The notes under the pieces were generated by a model. The model was not told the origin of the DNA and did not search any database. It worked only from the letters and a program-made list of their open reading frames with translations. From NCBI RefSeq assembly GCF_037975245.1, contig NC_092578.1, positions 18,175,821 to 18,239,820 of the forward strand: a DNA stretch of 64,000 bases, written 5' to 3'. The translations under genes were made by a program, and so were the position numbers. Positions 54,854 to 64,000 of this stretch are shown here, in pieces. Position 1 is the first letter of the stretch; every line of letters begins with the position of its first letter. This DNA is from Apostichopus japonicus (lineage: Eukaryota > Echinodermata > Holothuroidea > Aspidochirotida > Stichopodidae).

Positions 54854-57800
54854 TTAGCCATCTCTTTCAACGAATTTCTTCAAAAGAACTATTAGTCAGT
54901 TATACGTAGTTCTCTGCTCTTTTTCCTTGTTGTATTTTTCTGGAAGGTTTTACTCGAAATAATCAAATATCCACAGGATTCTACAAGTAATGGAGCAGTT
55001 AATTGTCTTTCTGTATTCACATCAGTTTCTTACTAACTTCACATCGCTTTCTGTGTATTCAAATGACTGTTTGCAAAGATTCACCACGGTCAACCATGCA
55101 GTGGTTGTTCCATGCTCTATGTTTTCCCGTCTATTGTCATTTCAGCTGATTTCTTCTTGTTCTGCTTTCCTGACAGATCAATGTCATGAAGTCAGGGTAC
55201 CCAAGGGACAGAATTTAACAACAGTACTATTCTCGTCAAATTGAAAAAAAAAGGTTAGCCAGTTCTCCGCGGGTTGGTGATATGAAGTCGGTTATCTAAA
55301 ATCACATTAACCATGACATTTGGTGAAGGTGAAGGTTCAATGATTGGGCCTATAGAGTAAAAGTAAGAAAAGAGTGAAGATGCTGAGAAGAAAATAAAAG
55401 TGTTTGTTACCATCTATAGTTAGCCTTTTTCGGGATGTGTTTTCGCGTTGAACAAAGAGGAAGAGAGAGAAAAAAGGGGGAGGGAATGTCTTCGATATAA
55501 TTAGCACTAAGTATTGATATTGATGGAAAGGTAACGAAGATTGTTAAAGGTATTTTAATAAATAAAAAAATAAGAAAAAGTTCATACGTGTGGTACAAAA
55601 TAGTACCTTCCAGTTACCTCTTTTGTTTCTAGTTTAAACTTTTAAGAGTTTAGGCTTTCAAGTAACTTAACTCCTTTGGATATATGTGACATCTTAGTTT
55701 ACATAAAAAAGGGATGTACGAGGGACATTAATACTTGTTGTTGACTATTCTTGATCACAGTCTGCAAGGGTTCCCTGTTTTTATGTTGGTATTTAAGTTG
55801 GCATGATATTAATAGATGGATAGAGGTCCCTTAACAGAACTCGCATGTATTCAAATTCCCGATGCACTTATTTGCAAGTCCATCGATGTGTTACTTGTCA
55901 GTCAGCCATACAAATCAATAAAAATCAACTTTTGGTATTTATGACTTACATATTAGAGTAAAAAATATATTAATCTTGGTAATGTCTTTCGAACGAGAAA
56001 ACCAAAGGTAAAAGAGAATTTTATTGTTTATTGGTTAAAAGTTCAGCAAAAATATATATTTGAAAAGAATCTTATTTAACTTTTTCTTTCAGCAACACAG
56101 GAAACAAGTAAAATGAAATTTTATGCAAACCGTTTGGTTTGTAAAATTCAGTTTGTAAATTTCTTGTGTAAGGCTTGAGCTTATTAGAGTACTCTCTTTA
56201 AATCTTAAAACGAATAAGCCATTGGAGAACTTTATGTGATTAACTATGGACTTGGAAACACTAGCAACCTGCAGATGATAAATAGCTGCATTGAACTAAT
56301 CTTTAAATCTTCCAGACTAGTCTACTTCTACATGCTGCAGACTGTATTATTTATGACTAAACCAAATACGGTTAATTATGTTGCAGCTCTCTATAGTTGA
56401 ACAATAGCTTGGACATTTAATTGGCTTCCTGATCTGATGTTGCGACAACTTCCTAACGAACAGGAAACGCTATCGCCCCAGTCTTGGATGATTCAAGGTT
56501 TTCATTCACTAATCTGGGAAGGAGTTTCACAACTTTAGTCTATCATTCTGGCATTGGTATCTGTCAGTGTTTAATCAAACAAGTACGAGAAACAATTTTG
56601 AAAAAAAACGAGTCGTCGTCTAGAATGATGCATGCATAATGACATGCTTTAACATTGATAACAATATAGATAATTGCGGCATACTTGCCCCGTACAAAAG
56701 TCCCCTTTAATGAGTATAAACTGTGTGTGCAAATATAACCAAAATAGAAATAATACGTTATAGGAGGGAAAGATTCCTTAATAAGTGAACTATTGATATT
56801 GCCTAAGATGGATCAGGCATTGACATTCGTCTAACGTTGCCTGAATTTGTCGTTATTTTTATTTAAATTTGGCTCTTATATAAGCTTATATAGTGTTAAA
56901 GTTTTCGTCTGCATAGTGAGTAAATGAATCATCAACTAATTTTAAGCAGTTTCATGTAAAATAGTTTAGTTTGTTTAGTAGCGTATACAAATACAAGTGA
57001 AATTCTGGATTCTGGTCTGCGAAGTCATGTTTTGAGGCTTTGATGCAGTTTATGCCTCTCCAACGAACATGGCCTTTCACATCATGAAGAGGTAATTTAA
57101 GGTTTTTAACGAAGCTTATTAATAAGTGTTAGAAAGCCTAATGTTTCGATCCTAATACAGTAATAGGATCTTCTTTGGAGGCTGCAGGGGCTTAATTAAC
57201 TTTAAGTCATTCATTCTATGACAATGTTTTCTCATCATTCAACTCGCCCAGTTATAAAATTAAAGTACCAAAAGGTGTCATTTAAATAAATCAAAAGTTG
57301 TTTCATCTAGTGAAAACAGAAAATTTGATATCAATAGGCAGACAATTGTGACATATTCCCTGTGTCATTCTTCTTGACATCTATTGCTGTTAATTAGGTA
57401 ATTTGTATTCAACAACGGCGTCATCATATGTTGACATTGCCGCAACAATGGTCCTTTAACTTGACAAACGATATAAATGTTACTGTCATGGGACGCAGCT
57501 TGAAGAATCAGTGTATAACTTCAAGATCTCGTCTAGGGGCATAGCAGTACAGTAAATTACACTCAGAATCGAACGATTTCGAGGTATATGCCAAAAACCT
57601 CTTATCAGAAACTTCACTGACATTGCGAAATAACAAGGGTAGTTAGGACAAGCTTCCCTCGAACAAGCTATAATATGCTTTCGTTGCTGGGATTGCAGTT
57701 GACTAAATACAGTTTATTTCTATATAGTCTTGTGTGGCTAACATACTAAAGTTTTAAAGAGGAACAAAAATATGTATGCTCTTATTGCCTCTTCCTCGAA

Positions 57801-60341
57801 ATTCCATTCGTCATAAAAAAATTGCTTGGAGACAAGGTAGACAATATTTATTTTCCGTCACCTTCTTCCCCTTAGACATCCATTCCCTTTTTTGTATCGG
57901 ACTTAACAATTCTTCATAGAGACCGAAGGAATTAATGGATGATGTGGTCTTAATTCTGTTCAAATCTTTTCATAATAATTTGACATAAGCTGACATTGCC
58001 AGGCATTTGTCCATTCTCTAATGAACGAGATTAGAAAGAGGAAGAGAGAGAGAGAGAGGTGGGTGGAGGTGGGTGGAGAGAGAGAGACAGATTAGACTAC
58101 TTGTTTATATAGCCAAGCCACACGTTAACGTTTATTTTGCTCATTTAAATATGTCGGTAATTGCGTATTTGCTGTCGATGTATTACGAAACATATTGACG
58201 AGATGTAGGCTCTGAATAGCCTATCATAATATTACCCAAGTCTAATGATAATTAGTGCATACTTGATTATCACAGATTTGGTTTGTGAGACATTTGAGAA
58301 TTGACTATTTTATTATTATTATCTTATCAATTCAAACCCATTTCTTATTTCAACTGCAACAATCGTAACGTGAAACCGTCGGTGAAACAAGTAAATTATT
58401 ATTTAATATTTAAGAGGTTTTCACAACACACGTGGGAGTTAATCAAAAATTCATTAATATGCCGTTGAAAGTCAGATATGATATGAAATCAAGAAAATCA
58501 TTTGTCGAAAATCAGAAACCTTTTAATAAAAGCAACTACATTCTGTTAGCTCCTTTTGCACGCGGACGTTTACGTGAACGGTTTATTCCTGGTGTTTGTG
58601 TCTGCACTTTTTATTATTTATTTATTTATTTTATTATTTTATTATTTATTTATTTTATTATTTATTTTTTTACCGTAAACTGAAACATATATACACAAAT
58701 GTTAAATCATGAAAAGCTCTACTAAGCATTTAGTGTCGTGTAAAGATGATACCTGATCTCAGAATAACGTTATTCATATATGTCCGCAAAGTTAAATTAA
58801 CCCTGCTGGATTACGCCCCTACAATAGATAAGCAAAATGGCGGAATCCTCTTGGTGTAATATTTCCCTTCGGTGAGCCATGTGTGACAAAAGCGTAAAAC
58901 GCGACAAATATTTACGACCGATTGAAAGTAGGCCAATCAATATCGAGAAACACTGGTTAAAGTGAATCTACAAACATAACACTTACTTATAACTAAAAAA
59001 ACAGTATTTAACAACAACATATAAAAAACATGGTCAATGAAGTGTGAAAGTGTATATATAGGCCTACGCAAGAAAGTTTGCTATCACATACGAACAAAAC
59101 CTAAAAATGAAGTCCCAATGGTATAGGAAGGATTATAAACCGCGAGAAACATCAACTCTTTGGCTGCTAAAATTCCTTTTTCTGAACTAATCGACGTTAT
59201 TATTCAAATTTCGATCACTTTAAGTCAGATCCAAAGAAACTTGCCCTTCTTCTGCCTCCAACGTGCTTTACCAGTAGCCGTCACTAATCTTATTTATCAT
59301 CCACGTTGGGTAATGTTTTAAAGGGCATTTCCTTGTTGGTTCATATTCAAGGTTATATTTCACCCTTTGCGAGGCCTAAATGATCAGCTGGTTTTCCTGT
59401 TGGAAATGTTATATATACAGTTATATATATATTCACAGACTATAGTTTACATTAACATTTCCGTTATTGAAGCACTATACACCATACACTGTATTTGCAA
59501 CTGTTAAACTAACGTAGTGTTGTTTAGATGGTCATTTTGCATTGAAAGTGATTATGGTACATAAAGTTAACCCGACGGCTTGTCATAGTTCTATTCAACT
59601 ACGATAGAGCTGTGTGTAACCGGTTTGATCTTCGTGATATCAGTCAGTGGGTGGTGCAATTTATTATGCCTGCTAGCCAAGTTTATGCAGCGTTTTAACA
59701 CCATCGTCAGTTGTCTTTTACGTGCAACATTATAAGGTAATGTATTCAATTTAGATTTAGTTATCCAGATAAATTCGAAAGAGATGTCTCGATTTAAGTG
59801 AAGTATGATTTGACAACACACTCGCCGAGAAGGACGATGTTTTTTTTTTCATGTATATATTGAACCCCTCCTCGTGACTCGAAAAGGTTGAATTTTCATT
59901 GGAGTACTTTAAATGCCTCATCCAGCTGTGTAGGTACCTAGAAAGCTTTATCGATCATGTCTTCGTCTCAATTTAATCCTGTCAACGATGCGATAACTTA
60001 AATTAAATGATTGATCGATAACTTTGCTTTGGTTGATCGTACGTATTAATGGCTCTTAGCTAGTTGAACAGGACGAGTGTAAGATAATTAAGTGCCCTAT
60101 GACGTGACATTTAAAGAAACAGTGTTATTAAGTTGACGGCGTTGTTGTCGGCTATTTTTAAACAATACCTTATGTGAATCTATTCCAACCCCTTCTTTTC
60201 AACCCTTGGTTTGCCATCCGTGGTATCATGTTCTTGAAGTGATCAACAATAACCATGAAATTCCACTACAAGATGTGCTCTACTAACGGTTTATCAGAGA
60301 TAATATAGTACGCACGAATCAACGCTGGCTTCTTTTAGCCG
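54854..60341. other. Long non-coding stretch
   Basis: About 5.5 kb with no supported gene. It includes a GA/GGT-rich tract at about 58,040-58,088 and a TTTA-rich tract at about 58,608-58,672. The 83-codon frame at 58,432-58,683 runs into that tract and is not convincing. Confidence 0.6.
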
Positions 60342-60348
60342 GAGCTAG

Positions 60349-60661
60349 CACCCGATACACATAGAGAACACAGTTACTACAGAACTGTATATCTTACAGT
60401 TTTATACCACAGTAAGAACTGGGATCGTGCTATAATTTGGTAGCATATGCTATTAGGATTACAGTAAGAATTGAGGATATGTGTAATTCCAACAAATCCA
60501 GTTGTTTGGGATTGTTGGAATTACAAATATCCTCAGTTCTTACTGTAAACTTAATAACACATGCTACCGATTTATCAGATTTGTCAGCACGATCCAGTAT
60601 TGACTGTGGTACAAAACTTTAGATTTAGAGTAGTTAGTGTTATCTCTGTGTGAATCGGCTG
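60349..60661. mobile_element. Foldback MITE, copy 2 (inverted)
   Basis: This 313-bp element has direct duplications GAGCTAG at 60342-60348 and 60662-60668 (GGAGCTAG, 8 bp, if the terminal G is counted as target). It is the reverse complement of the copy at 35,630-35,937. It shares the terminal CACCCGATACACATAGAGAA and the inner TTTTATACCACAGTAAGAAC, GATCGTGCTATAAT and GTAAGAATTGAGGATAT words. The arms pair with each other around a short centre near 60,500. The small open frame across it is a by-product. Confidence 0.9.
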
Positions 60662-60668
60662 GAGCTAG

Positions 60669-63600
60669 TCAAAACCAAATCAGATTATAAACGTGCATAT
60701 ATACATAGATAGATTCTGTATTTCAAGTTTTGTTCTAAAACTGTCAATGAATTTCATGGGATACTATAAAATGAAATTAAAGGATGTATGTTTATCTCCC
60801 AAATACAGACTCCGGGGAAACGTTTATCATAGGTAAGATGAATTCAATTTAACACGTTCTCTCTTTATGAAATTATACTATCGATTCCTGATAATTAAGT
60901 TCCGATGTATTAGCAATTATTCAAGTAAAAATTTAATAAAAAATAATCATATTATAAAGAGTGTGTTCAGCAAAGCACAGAAAGATACAGCTTAGTTACG
61001 ATAATGTATTCATTGTAAGTTTGCAACACGTATATGTTAACCCACATGCGCATCCTTTGAAGACATGCACACGAGATATTAAAATCATTTATGGAAACTA
61101 TATCAATTCCTCCAAAAGGCTCCCACAGAACAATAAAACAAAAATGCATTTAATGTAGTATCGTTTTTGTAGGTGTGTTTATACGGTGGAGTGCCCGCTG
61201 TAGCCACATCGGTATTTCAAACGCTATTATACTATGTGCTAACCGAAACACTAAATTTTTCATTGCACTAAAGTCTCTATAGTTTGCTTGAAAAGATGGT
61301 ATTTCTTAATATGTGCAATAGGTCTACATATATGTTACTTGTCCTTTATTTCTCTCCCCTTGTAAAAAAAAACAACGAGATATTCCTTTTGAACAAACGA
61401 ATAAAAAATATCATCAAAAAGTTAAGAGGTACTTACAATTATGATAGGAAAAACACAATCTTTGTTTAAAATGCGAAATTAGATTGGAAATTCTAACACA
61501 TGCATTGAAGAAAATGTAATTAGCAATATTCTATTATACTAGCCCTTGTAGTTTGGGTTGTTTGTCTTGAGGACACATCAATCACAATTCCTTATGATTT
61601 AATAATGAACGTTGCGATTCATAAAGCCGAAAAAAATGCCTTTTGTCGATTCCTTATAAAACATACTACGCTTACCTTACCTGCCAATCAAGAGATGGTA
61701 AGGCTGTATTTTTTCCTTTTGATACAGAATCAAGTATTCGGAAAGTTTGTACATATTAACAGGAGTCAAGCATAGATACAAATGGCATTGATGCGGCTAA
61801 CACATGTCAGAGCCACAGCGCAACTCTGGAAATATATCGGATTGAATGTCAGGCTCCAATGACATTGAAATTGTGTCAATATTTATGACTGTGAAACTGC
61901 TTATCTTTTTAAAAATTTTAACTCCATAAGTATTTAATCTTTTAACATTTCATAATACATGAAGCAATGGCATGAACGAGCACGTAATAAGATAGAAAAG
62001 TGCATCTTTTATTAATTTGCGAAATAGTGCATTTAATGCATGTTTGGACGTTGCCATTTATGTTCTTGTATGCTTAGAGCAAAGACTGTAACTACATGAA
62101 GTTTGAAAAAATGAGCACATTGTTATAAATGACCCAGAGACTTACATTGGGATATCATTTCATATCATTGTTATCATGGGATATCATTTTATTAGCTGCA
62201 ATGATGATAATTGAACATAGGTATCTCATATAACATTGAACGCGCCAACAACTCTCCCCCACCCCCGCACACACCTTCACTAGTTATACACCCTCTAATT
62301 CCTTCTCCTTTCTACCATTTCTGTAATACAAGATTTCTCCTAATACTAATAATTCCATGATTTTAACATATTTAAATTGTTTTCATTCCTTAGAAGATTG
62401 AGAGCTACAAGTCGTCGTCCCAAAGAACAAAATCTCTGATTTTTTTTCTAGAGCAATAGTGCAACAAGTACACTACAATTATTGAGAACTTAAGTTATCG
62501 ATGCAGAATGCACTTGAGTACAATCACGCTGTGAACTACGCAGCTTTTAAGTTGCCTATATACAAAGTCTCGATTCTCCTCAACGTACGGCAATGCCGCT
62601 TTCCTTGTTGTTGTTGTAATATTAGTCTCACACAGAGATATACCCTCCATGCACAACTACATTGACAATCTTTAAACTCGCTTTTTTTTCCCTTCCTCAG
62701 TTCCTGAAATCGACGCGAGATATTACAATTAAAAGTTTTCTTGATACACTCAATCAGTCTATAGGCTATCACTCGCTATTGAATGATATCTTTTGTTAAT
62801 CACTTACACACCTTAAGGAATTATAAATTGATAAAAGGCCACTTATACACTTCGAAAGCAGAGAAAGTCGACATATTAACCGATTTATAATGAATTGCTA
62901 CAACAGTTTCGGTTTGTTTCGGTGACCCGAAGCAACTATATGACTATATATCTTATACCGAAAACAAATCTACTTAATGACAATGGCAAAGGTCATGTGT
63001 TTGCGTGCTTCGAAAAGTTGTATGTTGAGTGTTTTTTTTTTCATATTATTTATTTAACATGCTGATACTCAAGTTACGACAACAGGAATTGCTGGAAGGC
63101 AAGTTATTAAATAAATGGGATTGGGGGTGTTTTTAATGACATTGTAATGAAGTGCAATGAAGTTGCATTGAGTAATAAAGTGGCTAAGCACGATTAATTA
63201 TCATATCAACTGGTAGTGAACTCCATTATGTATTAACCGGAATTTCGCGAGTGATATAAAAGCTGCTTTTGACGATAGAGGCTTAAAGACAACTCTCTAA
63301 TTTGGACATGAAACACTTGTTTCTATCTCCAGTACATTTCATTAAACCTTTGGGGTCTAACCGCAACCAAGTAGATAATGGCAGAAATTAGGGTAATATA
63401 CCTATCAATTTGAAATTGATCGTATGTAGGTCCTCCTATATATACCCGAGGTCAAGAGTTGTCATACATACTGTGGCGTACAGCTGTTTAGCATGACCAA
63501 GGCATGTGAAATTTACTTAATTAAATGCCTGTGGCGATTGATATGAAGTGCAAGGATTATAATCATTACTTTCAATTGTTATATTCTAGTAATTAGACCA

Positions 63601-64000
63601 TCGCTGAACAGTATATATGAATATATAGTATAATAATTATTTCTTTAAGACGGCGATGGATATGAATAACGGTTAACTGTAGACCTCTACATAATGTTCA
63701 AATTGTGTTGCTTGTTGACCCCAAATTTCACCGCCAGCATGTTGGCGACCATCCCGCGGATGATGTTTTGGCATGGGAAAAAGTGTCTTTTGGTGGTATT
63801 CTCTCCCCTAGCGAATTGTTATATGATTAACTGGGTGCTTTTCGCAAAAGGTTGTTTTAGTTTGCAAATACTTAAGTCATTTATGTTCAAATCCCCCACC
63901 CCCCCAAAAAAAAAAAAAATTATCGGCAAATTCTTTTTGTTATTCGAATATCCTTGCATCGGTCAAAATAGTACAATATAAATGCATATTTTAATATATA
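60669..64000. other. Non-coding stretch to the window end
   Basis: About 3.3 kb of AT-rich sequence with short frames only. Frames at 62,536-62,772 (minus) and 63,694-63,981 (plus) have no recognisable product. A C run followed by an A run lies at 63,895-63,920. Confidence 0.6.

Noticed and set aside
60800-60832. Possible 24-bp micro-exon between AAATACAG and GTAAGATG
   Set aside because: Splice-like words alone are too frequent, and no partner exons or open context support it.

Overview
This is a eukaryotic, almost certainly metazoan, genomic window. It is AT-rich, has exons bounded by consensus GT/AG splice sites in long introns, and is full of microsatellites, non-autonomous DNA transposons, a tRNA-derived SINE and a decayed LINE. 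There are no bacterial-style gene clusters. The repeat spectrum (hAT-type MITEs, a LINE of CR1/L2/Jockey type, very long CCGT and TA tracts) fits a marine invertebrate, possibly a deuterostome, but no feature here fixes the species.

Gene-bearing part (about 1-19,600). One plus-strand gene is well supported. Three exons (4489-5109, 6903-7385, 11976-14005) join in frame through phase-1 introns. They encode the C-terminal 1,043 residues or so of a large, mostly disordered protein: an acidic Ser/Asp/Glu-rich segment, a PVISPK hexapeptide repeat, a Gln/Met/Pro-rich segment, charged low-complexity sequence with a few conserved-looking patches, and an acidic DWD tail. I do not recognise the family and the 5' end lies outside the window. 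The stop codon overlaps an AATAAA hexamer. It is followed at once by a 45-bp minisatellite whose founder unit is the last coding segment and whose units each repeat AATAAA. A possible alternative last exon lies at 17,285. Further downstream are two successive tandem duplications (18,484-18,686 and 18,674-19,641).

Repeat-rich part (about 19,600-64,000). No gene is convincingly supported; one candidate exon with a TATA-like box is at 35,270-35,542. Mobile elements with exact or near-exact boundaries are a hAT MITE (7,809-8,123, 8-bp target duplication), a hAT element nested inside another (24,562-24,961 within 24,245-25,327, each with its own 8-bp duplication), two opposite-facing copies of a foldback MITE (35,630-35,937 and 60,349-60,661, 7-8 bp duplications), a third foldback element (33,130-33,327), a tRNA-derived SINE (49,901-50,210, with a second copy at 8,861-9,005), and the 3' end of a LINE polymerase gene with a frameshift (36,735-37,160). 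Simple repeats include a pure CCGT tract of about 230 bp and several long TA tracts.

I see no defence, biosynthetic or other multi-gene system. The observation most worth following is the stop-codon minisatellite with seven regularly spaced poly(A) hexamers.
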